NCBI RefSeq assembly: GCF_013363975.1
Contig: NZ_JABWGN010000002.1
Location: forward strand, 1 to 64,000
Length of the DNA: 64,000 nucleotides
Reading direction: 5' to 3'
From: Nonomuraea montanisoli
GTDB taxonomy: Bacteria > Actinomycetota > Actinomycetes > Streptosporangiales > Streptosporangiaceae
Under the pieces are notes generated by a model. It did not search any database and was not told the DNA's origin. It saw only the letters and a list, made by a program, of their open reading frames with translations. Positions 33,063-40,596 of this stretch are shown here, one piece after another. How positions within the stretch are numbered: position 1 is the first letter of the stretch; each line of letters begins with the position of its first letter. Position numbers and translations under genes: made by a program.

Positions 33063-33117
33063 TCTTTCGGACGCCGCCACCTGCGGGTTGCAACCGGCGG
33101 CGGCCCGGCCCCGAAGA
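33063..33117. promoter_or_regulatory. Bidirectional ECF-type promoter, merR side
   Basis: The palindrome GGTTGCAACC (33086-33095) is a shared -35 element. On the minus strand it is followed after exactly 15 bases by CCGAAAGA (33063-33070), 36 bases before the merR ATG. On the plus strand it is followed after exactly 15 bases by CCGAAGA (33111-33117). AAC-type -35 elements are usual for ECF sigma factors (established knowledge). That the adjacent sigma factor uses this site is inference. The plus-strand promoter now points into a region with no gene on that strand. Confidence 0.6.
33085..33117 (+). repeat. Left 33-bp direct repeat bounding the peptide cluster
   Basis: Starts GGGTTGCAACC and ends CCGAAGA. 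The identical sequence, except for one C/T difference, occurs in the same orientation at 48321-48353, 15.2 kb away and immediately in front of the photolyase gene. It may be a target duplication, an attL/attR pair, or a duplicated promoter. Confidence 0.85.
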
Positions 33118-33704
33118 TCGCGGCCCCTGTGGTGACGCCACCACGCGGTGTGCTGTAGATCTGCGCATAGCAGAAGGTCAGAGGTCGTGTCTTCAGCACA
33201 CGGCGATGCCCCCGCGGCGGGCTGCGGCGCGTTCGCCCGGCTGGGCGGATCTCCGGTGGGGGACCGAGAGGGTGGCGCTCGTTCTGTTGACGGTCCCATG
33301 GGGCGAGCCCGCTTCGGACTCGACCGTGCGCCGGGCGCTGGATCCGGTCCGCTGCCTGCGAGCGATTGCCGATCAGGATCCCCCGGGGCGGACTCGGATG
33401 CGCAGGCGCGTGTGGCATCTGGTGGTCGCCGCCGAAACAGGGTTCCCTTGGCTGTTGGTCCGCCGGGTCCGGCCCCAGCCCGCGATCAGCGACAATTCAC
33501 GCGCTGGAGAACAGGACCGGCTGAGAATGCACCGTCAACGTCAGCCGTCTCGGCTCAGCCTGCGGCCCCGTAGGAACCACTGTCCATCGGAGCGCCCAGA
33601 CCGGCAGCGCCATCTGAGGACTATCAGGCGAAATTTCGCCCCGCTGATGGAGTCGGCTGACCCGGTCACAACGTGCGTAATCGAGGTCAGGCCTCCGTCG
33701 CCGG
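33118..33704. other. Left end of the inserted block, no intact gene
   Basis: About 590 bases between the left repeat and the stop of the M60 gene. Codon-like signal is weak on both strands. One plus-strand frame at ~33255-33460 encodes segments (PASDSTVRRALD, RRRVWHLV) that faintly resemble the N-terminal half of IS1380-type transposases, so a decayed transposase is possible. Otherwise I see nothing to annotate. Confidence 0.5.
33255..33460 (+). pseudogene. Possible IS1380-like transposase remnant
   Basis: Open but headless plus-strand frame with PASDSTVRRALDPVRCLRAI followed ~20 residues later by RRRVWHLV. The order and spacing recall the segment before the catalytic DATL motif of actinobacterial IS1380 transposases. 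No catalytic residues and no terminal inverted repeats are visible. Weak evidence from memory of family patterns only. Confidence 0.25.
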
Positions 33705-34892
33705 TCATTCGTGGAGTTCGAATAGATCTCTGTCGGGAAGTGGCAGGTTCAGGGAATTCGTCATGGCGCGATGAGATGCTTCAACAGGAAACAGCCATCG
33801 CGACGAGAAGAAGTCGGAGAGGTCCCGCCCGGTGGCGAGGCTCGCATAGTACGCAAGCAGGCCGTACCGGGTGTTGTCTGTCCGCGCTCGGGGGGCGTCC
33901 TGGCGGACAAGGCGGTGTGCTCGGCCCCACACCCCCGGGCCGTAGGCGAGCTCCAGTTGCCGAAGAGGGATGAGCCTTTCGAAATCATCCAACTGCTCAT
34001 AGGGGACGGTCCCGCGCTTTGACAATGCCCGGTGATAGGCATTCCGGCCGTTCTCGCGGGCCTGCAGCAGACGAGAGGGCAAACCGAATCGGCGCTGCGT
34101 GGCGAGCGCATACAGATTCGCCGATACCTCGATCAGCGAGCCGGGAGTCAGAGCTGACAACTGATGCTGGTGGCCGAGCTCATGCCATAATCCCCATCCG
34201 AGCTGACGCACACCATTCACGCTCAGTATCTGATCAACGCATGACCGGGTGAATGCCACGTAGCCGTGCGTGGCGTAGGCGCGAACACCGAATGGCGCTT
34301 GGTCGACTTCTGTCAGGTGGAAAGGATTGCGATTGGCCATGTGCGCGGGGGCGCTGGCGTCCAGTCCACTGTACTGGGCCTGACTTCGAATGACGGTCCT
34401 TATCGAACGCAGCAGCATTTCATGATTCTCTGCGCGGAACGACAGTGCGCTGCGACGGGATACAGTGATGAAGAACCGGTCATCGACGAGCTCGGCATGC
34501 GGGCAATCCACATGTGCATCCAGTTGTCGGGAGAAGTCAGCTTCGCTGGTGGTGCGCGCGTGGAAGGTCGGCATCGGTATCGCACCGGAAACAAAGGTGG
34601 CAACATCGGCGTCACTGGACGGCGCCGCGCAGAGATATATGGGACCGCCGTGTGGGTCACGAATGACGTTGCTCCGCTCCCGTAGCTGATACCTTCTTGG
34701 GGAGGGGATCGCTGCGAAGCGATCGAAGACCCCGATCACGACAGACAGTCGAGAGCTCCTCGCGGTCACCCGCAAGCGAGAGTGCGGTCGCGCGTACAAG
34801 CCGGTGGGATTCAAGCTCGACGCGCGATGTCTCTGCGCGAGACGCTCGCGTTCGGCTTCGGCGGATGGTCGGCCGTCCACAGCTATCATCAT
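33705..34892 (-). CDS. M60-like (enhancin-type) zinc metallopeptidase
   Basis: 395 residues. The N-terminal NPTGLYARPHSRLRVTA segment (28-44) matches the strand that opens M60 domains. The catalytic zinc site is H237-E238-L-G-H241 within WHELGHQHQ, with the second glutamate E255 in LIEVSANLYALA, the HExxH(n)E arrangement of family M60. No signal peptide is evident, so it acts in the cytoplasm or leaves by another route. It is the last gene of the precursor-glycosyltransferase transcript, 19 bases behind the GT-PqqD gene. Family members cut glycoproteins. Here a role in removing the leader from a glycosylated peptide is an inference. Confidence 0.8.
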   Translation of the reverse strand: MMIAVDGRPSAEAERERLAQRHRASSLNPTGLYARPHSRLRVTARSSRLSVVIGVFDRFAAIPSPRRYQLRERSNVIRDPHGGPIYLCAAPSSDADVATFVSGAIPMPTFHARTTSEADFSRQLDAHVDCPHAELVDDRFFITVSRRSALSFRAENHEMLLRSIRTVIRSQAQYSGLDASAPAHMANRNPFHLTEVDQAPFGVRAYATHGYVAFTRSCVDQILSVNGVRQLGWGLWHELGHQHQLSALTPGSLIEVSANLYALATQRRFGLPSRLLQARENGRNAYHRALSKRGTVPYEQLDDFERLIPLRQLELAYGPGVWGRAHRLVRQDAPRARTDNTRYGLLAYYASLATGRDLSDFFSSRWLFPVEASHRAMTNSLNLPLPDRDLFELHE

Positions 34893-34911
34893 TCCGTGTT
34901 TCGCCGAACGT

Positions 34912-36402
34912 TCAGGAAGTCGAAGGCGCGACGAGGATCAGCTGCGCCTCTATCAACTCGGTGAGAACGCGAAGAACTTCGTCCTCGCGGCCGGGGTCAT
35001 CACTGTTCTCACAGACATGATCGACCAGCGTGCCGAGCTCGTCTGATCGCTGGAGTTGTTCCCAGATCCGGGTGCCCATCGGGCTCAAGTGTTTGAACAC
35101 GCCTCGCGCCTTGTCAATGAGCACCCCGGTCTCGGAAGTCCACTGGCGTGAGTACAGGAGGTCAGCCCTCGGCCGGAGAGCGCCATGGGGGTATGCGAGC
35201 GCTTCGGTCGTGAGCCGACCTGTCGTCGGTGGTGGGGCGGACTTCGGAGCAAGGCTCTCCCGCATACCCCTGTCCGCCAGGGATCTGATCCAATACGACA
35301 CGCCGTCACGTGGCTGGGAGCCGACCGCAGACGGAAAGACACTGCGCAAGCCGCCCCACGCCCGGCTGTTCAGATAGGCGGGCAGCAATCTCCATCTTCG
35401 TCGGGTGACTGCCGACACGGCCACGAAGGACAGCAGTGGCCGGCCGTTGACGGTGTCGAGGCCGATGCAGGCCTCGAACCACTTTCCGCCTCTCATCGCG
35501 ATGACCGGTCCTAGACGCAGGTCTTCCCACCAGGTGAAAGCAGCGCCGAGATCTCGAGCATGTCCGGCACCAGGACAGAGCCGGAGCAACTCGTTCACCA
35601 AAGCGTCGTCGGGCGTTGATGTCTCGACGCGGGCCACACGCCTCACGTAGCGCTCCGAACCCAATCGGATCAGTAGCGCCAGCGCGGCGGCCTTCTGCTG
35701 GTCAGCATGATCACTTGCTTGTGCCAGCACACGGGTGAGCACCTCTTCATCGGTGTCGATGCTCCGGACTCCTCGGCTGTGCGCGGCATGGTGAAGTCTT
35801 CTGACGCATGTGATACCGGACGTCCACTTCATCTCGACACCCTGACGAAGCATGCGCAGCCACAGGTCCCAATCTTCGCCGCGCTCGATGTCCGCATAGC
35901 CACCTGTAGCCAGATAGATGGCTCGTTCATACAGAACTGCGGATGATCCGATGTGGTTCTCCACGGTCATGGACTCTGTCCGCCAGGGGGCGTCCCTAGC
36001 GTGGTGCCGGCGCGTGACCAAGCGGGATTGAAGGACATCGGCGTCCCAGTCGAACCACTCCGCCGCGACGAGCCGCACTCGTCCGTCGAGAGTGGCCAGC
36101 ATGGCCTGGAGATGGTTCGGAAGCCATATGTCGTCGGCGTCGAGTTGGGCGATGTAGTCGGTGTTGCTGTGACGGATGCCAAAGTCACGGGCGATGCCGG
36201 GAGGGACGCGGGTATCCGTCTGTAGGTGAATGATCGGCAGGATACGCGTCCAGCGCGCGACAGAGGATGCGACGAGCTCGTCCGATCCGACGTTGATGAC
36301 GATCACACTGTCCGGCGGTCTTGTCTGGCTCGCCACGGATGCGATCGCCTGCTCCAGGGCGTCGCCGGGCTGAAAAGCTGGAATGACAACGCCGACGCTC
36401 AC
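34912..36402 (-). CDS. Family 2 glycosyltransferase fused to a PqqD-like domain
   Basis: 496 residues. Residues 1 to ~230 are a GT-A fold: SVGVVIPAFQPGDALEQAI at the N-terminus, nucleotide-sugar/metal motif QLDADDIW near ~95, and ERGEDWDLWLRML near ~180. The last ~75 residues match PqqD/RRE domains: a strand-turn GVLIDKARGVFKHLSPMG, then IWEQLQRSDELGTLVDHV, then a final LTELIEAQLILV helix. RRE domains bind RiPP leader peptides (established knowledge), so this enzyme probably glycosylates the small peptide encoded at 37627-37713. The GTG at 36402 is preceded by GGAGAGG. An ATG-started frame 59 codons longer lacks homology. Confidence 0.8.
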   Translation of the reverse strand: MSVGVVIPAFQPGDALEQAIASVASQTRPPDSVIVINVGSDELVASSVARWTRILPIIHLQTDTRVPPGIARDFGIRHSNTDYIAQLDADDIWLPNHLQAMLATLDGRVRLVAAEWFDWDADVLQSRLVTRRHHARDAPWRTESMTVENHIGSSAVLYERAIYLATGGYADIERGEDWDLWLRMLRQGVEMKWTSGITCVRRLHHAAHSRGVRSIDTDEEVLTRVLAQASDHADQQKAAALALLIRLGSERYVRRVARVETSTPDDALVNELLRLCPGAGHARDLGAAFTWWEDLRLGPVIAMRGGKWFEACIGLDTVNGRPLLSFVAVSAVTRRRWRLLPAYLNSRAWGGLRSVFPSAVGSQPRDGVSYWIRSLADRGMRESLAPKSAPPPTTGRLTTEALAYPHGALRPRADLLYSRQWTSETGVLIDKARGVFKHLSPMGTRIWEQLQRSDELGTLVDHVCENSDDPGREDEVLRVLTELIEAQLILVAPSTS

Positions 36403-36451
36403 CGTCAGACCTCTCCTCAAGTGTCGACTCGCATTCGAAATGCATGTCCGT

Positions 36452-37495
36452 TCATGGCTGGACGAGTACGTCTTTCGCATATCCGATGTCGAGAACTTTT
36501 CCTCTTTCGGTCGCAATGACGATGTCTTCCGCCGCAAGGCTGCCCGGGTCCTGCGGGATCGCGATGTATCCGAAATCATGGACGAGCTGCATCAGGGTCT
36601 CTTGGAGTCGGTCGTCGTTGAGAGATATACCGAACTCCGTGAAGAACCAGGAGTCGTCCTGCCTCTTGATGGCATTCAGTTTTCTCCGGCGTGCTGCGAT
36701 GTCGCTGTCGAGGAGTAGTTGCAGCGCCTCGGCGAACCTCCTGTGCAGGGTTGCGGTTCGCATAGAGACCGAGAGTCTTCTTCCTGTGAGATGCAGCATG
36801 GCAAATCGCAGCCAGTTGTACACGTAGGCGCTCTCATCGATGTGATAGCTGGGGGAGTCTCGGAACTTGTGTGCGACCAGGATGTCGGGCACCACCACGC
36901 ATGCCATTCCCATCAGCCATATACGCATGCAGAGCTCGGCATCCTCGTATCCGAAACCGCGCATGCCCTCGTCGAACATCCCGGATTCACGCCAGAGGTT
37001 TCTGCGGATAGCGAGGAATCCGCCCCCCAGGATGGGAACGTCCTGAATTCCCGGGTGGTACTCGGTCAGCCAGACGGGCTTAAGCGTCGAGTCGATGAGA
37101 CTCATTCCGTAGGCGCGAGGGCTTTCTATGTCATCCGACGAGACGAATGCCGGCCCGGCGGCCCCGACCCTGCCATGCGCGAACGTCGCCGACAGTCCGT
37201 CCCACCAGCCGGGTTGCACATGGTTGTGCGCGTCCGAGAACACGATGAAAGGGGCGCTGCCGATCCTCGCGCCGATGTTGCGGGCGCGGGCGATCCCTTG
37301 GGTGGTCTTGTTCCTCGTGAGGATCACATCACTGTACCCCGGGCCGGTCAGAAAGTCTGCGCTCGCGTCATCCGATGCGTCGTCCACGACAATTATTCGC
37401 GCACTGTCCGTGGTTGTGTCCAGTAAGCAGTCTACGGTTCCTCGGAGCTGGGCACCTTCATTTTTGGAGATAACCACGACATCCAGGTCGGTCAT
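36452..37495 (-). CDS. Family 2 glycosyltransferase
   Basis: 347 residues. GT-A core with DLDVVVISKNEGAQLRGTV at the N-terminus, IIVVDDASDD at ~35, a variant metal motif FSDAH near ~90, and GGGFLAIRRNLWRE followed by GYEDAELCMRIW (~150-190), the acceptor/metal region shared with polypeptide GalNAc-transferase-like enzymes. The C-terminal ~120 residues are of unknown type. The ATG has AAGGG 7 bases upstream. It lies between the precursor gene (131-base gap with hairpin) and the GT-PqqD gene (49-base gap). Presumably it transfers a sugar to the peptide or extends the first one. Confidence 0.82.
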   Translation of the reverse strand: MTDLDVVVISKNEGAQLRGTVDCLLDTTTDSARIIVVDDASDDASADFLTGPGYSDVILTRNKTTQGIARARNIGARIGSAPFIVFSDAHNHVQPGWWDGLSATFAHGRVGAAGPAFVSSDDIESPRAYGMSLIDSTLKPVWLTEYHPGIQDVPILGGGFLAIRRNLWRESGMFDEGMRGFGYEDAELCMRIWLMGMACVVVPDILVAHKFRDSPSYHIDESAYVYNWLRFAMLHLTGRRLSVSMRTATLHRRFAEALQLLLDSDIAARRRKLNAIKRQDDSWFFTEFGISLNDDRLQETLMQLVHDFGYIAIPQDPGSLAAEDIVIATERGKVLDIGYAKDVLVQP

Positions 37496-37561
37496 CGCAG
37501 GCCCTTCATTAGGCTATTCGGAGAATATCGTCCGCCGGCCCTCGGGGCAGGCTCCGCCAGT

Positions 37562-37602
37562 ATGGGTGCAGCAGGGATTGTCGGCCTTCCTGCTGCACCC
37601 AT
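37562..37602 (-). terminator. 14-bp hairpin behind the precursor gene
   Basis: Perfect 14-bp inverted repeat (ATGGGTGCAGCAGG / CCTGCTGCACCCAT) with a 13-base loop, 25 bases after the precursor stop. There is no U-tract. It could act as a partial terminator or RNA stabiliser, raising precursor mRNA over the enzyme genes that follow, as is common in RiPP operons. Confidence 0.75.
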
Positions 37603-37626
37603 GCCTAGGCTACGGAACCTCTGGTG

Positions 37627-37713
37627 TTACCACGATTGAGTGGGTGTGATGGCCGGAAGCTCGTCCAGTTCGATCTCGTCCACCATTTCAATCTCAGGGT
37701 AGTTCTCGTCCAT
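37627..37713 (-). CDS. Putative RiPP precursor peptide, 28 residues
   Basis: Too small for ordinary gene calling. ATG at 37713 is preceded by AGAAAGGA with 6-base spacing, and the stop is TAA at 37629-37627. The leader-like part (residues 1-21) is strongly acidic (Asp/Glu-rich, starting MDENYPEIEM and running to DELPA) and contains no basic residue. The end ITPTQSW offers two Thr, one Ser and a C-terminal Trp as modifiable residues. It has its own promoter and a hairpin downstream. It is flanked by glycosyltransferases, one with a peptide-binding PqqD domain, and by tailoring enzymes. The precursor role is inferred from size, composition and context; the core boundary is a guess. Confidence 0.72.
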   Translation of the reverse strand: MDENYPEIEMVDEIELDELPAITPTQSW

Positions 37714-37749
37714 GTGAATTCCTTTCTGCCTTGTCGGATGGACTTCTCG

Positions 37750-37779
37750 AAGCTAACACTTGCCCGATTCTCTCTGCAA
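37750..37779 (-). promoter_or_regulatory. Candidate promoter of the precursor gene
   Basis: Minus strand: TTGCAG (37779-37774), 18-base spacer, TAGCTT (37755-37750). This fits the actinomycete housekeeping pattern (TTGACn - 18 - TAnnnT) moderately well. Transcription would start near 37743, giving a ~30-base leader with the ribosome binding site. Confidence 0.5.
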
Positions 37780-37932
37780 GTAATGATTTGAGTTGTCTTC
37801 GTCCATTTACGGGCGCGCGAATTCACCGCGACCCTGTTTCGAAAGAGCGCGTGACTTCGGCCGGATGTTTTTCAGTGGCGCTCTCTGGTCGGAGCGGAAG
37901 GCGGGGCCGTCCCGCGGGCATGACCGTCGCGG

Positions 37933-38571
37933 TTACCGGCCGCCGAGTCGTATGCGGTGAGCCGGAGCAAGCCAGCGATATTGGTTGTGCACCACATCTT
38001 GCGTCACCTCCACGAGCCAGATCTCATCGAGAAGCCACGCTGCCCGCCCGGGGCGTACCTGCCGGCGGAGAGCCTCCTGAACGACCCCTGAGTCGAACGA
38101 CTCCAGTCCGTAGCCGAGCGTTAGGTGCGGAGGGAGGGCTGAATACTCGACCGCGCCGTCTCCCAGGACGGAGACGATGGCAGCACGCACACGCTCGTAG
38201 CACTCGTAGAGTCTCTGCCCCGGTAGATCCTGGTCCAAGTCCAGCGCTACTCCGGTGGCGCCAGCGAGCGCCGGGCCCACGGACAGCGTGAAGGGTTCGA
38301 GCTCGGCGAGCGCGGCCGCGAGGGCGTCACTCAACGCCTCCCGTGTGGAGGCGTTGACCTGTGCCCCCGTGACTCCTGTGATCAACTGCAGGGTCGCCTT
38401 CAACCAGGGATCGGGCACGATTTGGATGCCCGGGTATCGGTCGATGACCGCCCGGCAGTCCCGGACCAACGACGCGAGCTCCTTGTTCACTTCGAGATCG
38501 GGGACGAGGTAGAGGTGCATCTTCGTGATGCCCTCTGGCCAGACGGTGCTCCCCTGGATGAACTTGTCCAT
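37933..38571 (-). CDS. 2H-phosphoesterase-like protein (2'-5' RNA ligase fold)
   Basis: 212 residues. The second catalytic motif is intact (PPHLTLGYG, near residue 165). The first, expected as HxT/S, appears as WLKATLQLI near residue 55, so the first histidine is replaced. An opening strand KMHLYLVPDLE is typical of the fold. Two-histidine members are cyclic phosphodiesterases or ligases. With one histidine missing, catalysis is uncertain and a binding role is possible. The ATG at 38571 was chosen for family homology; 23 more codons are open upstream. It lies 13 bases behind the flavoprotein gene and is the last gene of the upstream transcript. Confidence 0.7.
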   Translation of the reverse strand: MDKFIQGSTVWPEGITKMHLYLVPDLEVNKELASLVRDCRAVIDRYPGIQIVPDPWLKATLQLITGVTGAQVNASTREALSDALAAALAELEPFTLSVGPALAGATGVALDLDQDLPGQRLYECYERVRAAIVSVLGDGAVEYSALPPHLTLGYGLESFDSGVVQEALRRQVRPGRAAWLLDEIWLVEVTQDVVHNQYRWLAPAHRIRLGGR

Positions 38572-38584
38572 GCTTTCCCGTTCC

Positions 38585-39826
38585 TCAACTCGTTGTCGGA
38601 GGTGGAAGCGTGCTGTCTCGGAGAAGGTGGTGACGTTCAACCGTCATCCGGTTCAGGAGTGGATCTCCGGCGGCCAGCTTCCTGACGTGAGCCAGTCGCG
38701 CCCGGTGGGCGACTCCCTTTGGCGTGGTGTCGTCGAGCAACACGCTGTCGTCGAACCAGGGGCGAAGGTGCTTGTGCACTTCGTGGCGGTAGGTCGCGAT
38801 ACCGGTATGGATGTCCTCGCTATGACCGAGGGCGCGAGCCAGCATCAGGCTCTGCGTCAGCGCGTGGCTGATTCCGCGGCCATGTGCGGGATTCGTGGTG
38901 AACAACGCGTCTCCGGCACGGACGACTGCCGTCACATGCTCGGAAACGGCAATCCAGTGATTGCCCATGCTGGCGAAGCTCAGGACGGATGACATCGGCG
39001 TGCTCGATTCGGGAAGCGTCCACGCTCCCAGACCGGGAACAGCGCGGAAGAACGAGGCGTGGAACGCGGGATCTCTGAGATGCCGTCGCATGGGCCAGTG
39101 CCGGCTGCATGCCACGACCGCGTGAAAAGTGTCACGGGGGCCTCGGATGATGGATGCCTCTGTGTCGTCAGGCAGAGTCACGCGCCCTGTGACCACTCGC
39201 GACAGTGGCGGCACCCGCGCACCGGGCATGAGCTTGTAGCGAACCGAGTGAAAGTCGCGGGGCGACCCGTGGTGCTCCCTGATGGTGGTGAACTCCGCCG
39301 ACCAGGTGCGTCGGTGCGTGCCTGTCGCGTCGATCACACATCGGGCGGTCAAGGTCGTCGAGCCCCCGAGCCGCCCCCGCACGTGCGCGCATGCCATCTG
39401 CCCGGCCGCCGTGACATCAGTGAGGCGGGAATCGGCCAGTATGCGCACCGCCCTCGCCTGGGCTGTTTCGGCGCGAAGGGCTGCGTCGAGCATCCAGCGC
39501 TCCATGAGCACCGTGTCAACGGGTGGCCCATCGCCTTCGAGAAGGTTCACCATGGTGCCGCCGACCTTCAGCAACCGCCCAAGGACCGCGGGCAGGTGCT
39601 CGCTGAGCATGGCCAGCCCCTGGCTCAGTATCCCGTGGGGATGCATGATTTGCGCCACACAGGACGTGGACGGGTCTTCGCCGGACGCGGACGGCGGAGC
39701 GGGATCGATCAGCACCACCTCCCTGCCGGTCTGCGCCAGCAACAGCGCCGAGGACAGCGCGGCTACTCCGCCTCCCGCCACAACTATGCGTCCGTCCGCA
39801 TCCCGGGTCCGGGCGAGCTCGGTCAC
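38585..39826 (-). CDS. FAD-dependent oxidoreductase
   Basis: 413 residues. The N-terminal FAD dinucleotide-binding fingerprint is VVAGGGVAALSSALLLAQTG (15-34) ending in acidic LID, and the second FAD motif is AGDALFTTNPAHGRGI near residue 300, as in aromatic hydroxylases, halogenases and lycopene-cyclase-like enzymes. The halogenase WxWxIP motif is not seen, so halogenation is not supported. The GTG start overlaps the methyltransferase stop (GTGA). In this cluster it may oxidise the peptide, perhaps at its Trp, or a sugar-nucleotide. This is inference. Confidence 0.8.
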   Translation of the reverse strand: MTELARTRDADGRIVVAGGGVAALSSALLLAQTGREVVLIDPAPPSASGEDPSTSCVAQIMHPHGILSQGLAMLSEHLPAVLGRLLKVGGTMVNLLEGDGPPVDTVLMERWMLDAALRAETAQARAVRILADSRLTDVTAAGQMACAHVRGRLGGSTTLTARCVIDATGTHRRTWSAEFTTIREHHGSPRDFHSVRYKLMPGARVPPLSRVVTGRVTLPDDTEASIIRGPRDTFHAVVACSRHWPMRRHLRDPAFHASFFRAVPGLGAWTLPESSTPMSSVLSFASMGNHWIAVSEHVTAVVRAGDALFTTNPAHGRGISHALTQSLMLARALGHSEDIHTGIATYRHEVHKHLRPWFDDSVLLDDTTPKGVAHRARLAHVRKLAAGDPLLNRMTVERHHLLRDSTLPPPTTS

Positions 39827-40596
39827 CGTTTCAACCCGACGACGACAACCCGCGGACTCGACCGCGGGTCAAGCGGGTCCCCGGTCAGCGTTCCGTGAAC
39901 AGAGGCCATGGTCAGACCCGCCTCTGCCAGCAAAGCCTCGAGCTCGGCTGCGGTGTACAGCTCGAAGACCGCTGAATATGCCGCGTGGCTGGTGCCGTCC
40001 GTATAGGAGTAGTCGATGCGCAGCGCATGGCCGGCATTCGCGATGGTGCGATCCTCTTGTACGCGCATGTCGTCGGTCTGCCAGCTTCTTCGCGTACGCT
40101 GCGGCTCCGCTCGGATGGCGTCGGCATTCCAGACGTCGAGGACCAGATGTCCGCCCGTGTCCAGGTGCCGGGCCCATCGGGCCAGAACTTCTGGCACCTC
40201 ATGCTGCTCGATGAGGGCAAATGTGTTGAACAAGCAGACCACCGCATCGTAGGTCCCGTCTGAAGGCGTCCGCATATCGCCTACCAGCACGTCCACGGGG
40301 AGCCCTGCGCAGGCGCTGCGCGCTGCCGCCACGCTGGATGGACTCTGGTCGATGCCCGTCGAGCGCACCCCACGCCTGCCCAACTCGCGCAGGTGACGTC
40401 CTTCCCCGCAACCGAGATCAAGCACGTGCGAGCCGGTGCGCAACATGCATGACCGCACGAGGAAGTCGATCTCGCGGGAGGTCCGTTCGGGCGTGAGAAG
40501 CCCCGCCACGGATCGCGCATACCAGGACCCTTCCCTGTAGTACTCCTGGGACCAGTGCTGGGTGGTCGAAGGGGTATTCTGCCTAGCCGTGTTCAT
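39823..40596 (-). CDS. Class I SAM-dependent methyltransferase
   Basis: 257 residues. Motif I VLDLGCGEGRHLRELG near residue 60, followed by GIDQSPSSVAAAR. Motif II/III is around VVCLFNTFALIE and GGHLVLDVW. The target atom cannot be deduced. The ATG lies inside the 3' end of the HIT-like gene (14-base overlap) and the stop overlaps the flavoprotein start, so three genes are translationally chained. Confidence 0.87.
   Translation of the reverse strand: MNTARQNTPSTTQHWSQEYYREGSWYARSVAGLLTPERTSREIDFLVRSCMLRTGSHVLDLGCGEGRHLRELGRRGVRSTGIDQSPSSVAAARSACAGLPVDVLVGDMRTPSDGTYDAVVCLFNTFALIEQHEVPEVLARWARHLDTGGHLVLDVWNADAIRAEPQRTRRSWQTDDMRVQEDRTIANAGHALRIDYSYTDGTSHAAYSAVFELYTAAELEALLAEAGLTMASVHGTLTGDPLDPRSSPRVVVVGLKR

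Noticed and set aside
37753..37806. 17-codon minus-strand ORF (starts MDED) just upstream of the precursor, considered as second precursor
   Set aside because: No ribosome binding site and its end overlaps the -10 of the precursor promoter.
37605..37826. 73-codon minus-strand frame overlapping the precursor in another phase
   Set aside because: Basic, Trp/Arg-rich random-looking product without ribosome binding site. The 28-codon frame has the ribosome binding site and fits the context.
38585..39826. Idea that the flavoprotein is a tryptophan halogenase acting on the core Trp
   Set aside because: The WxWxIP halogenase motif is not visible; only the generic FAD motifs are supported.
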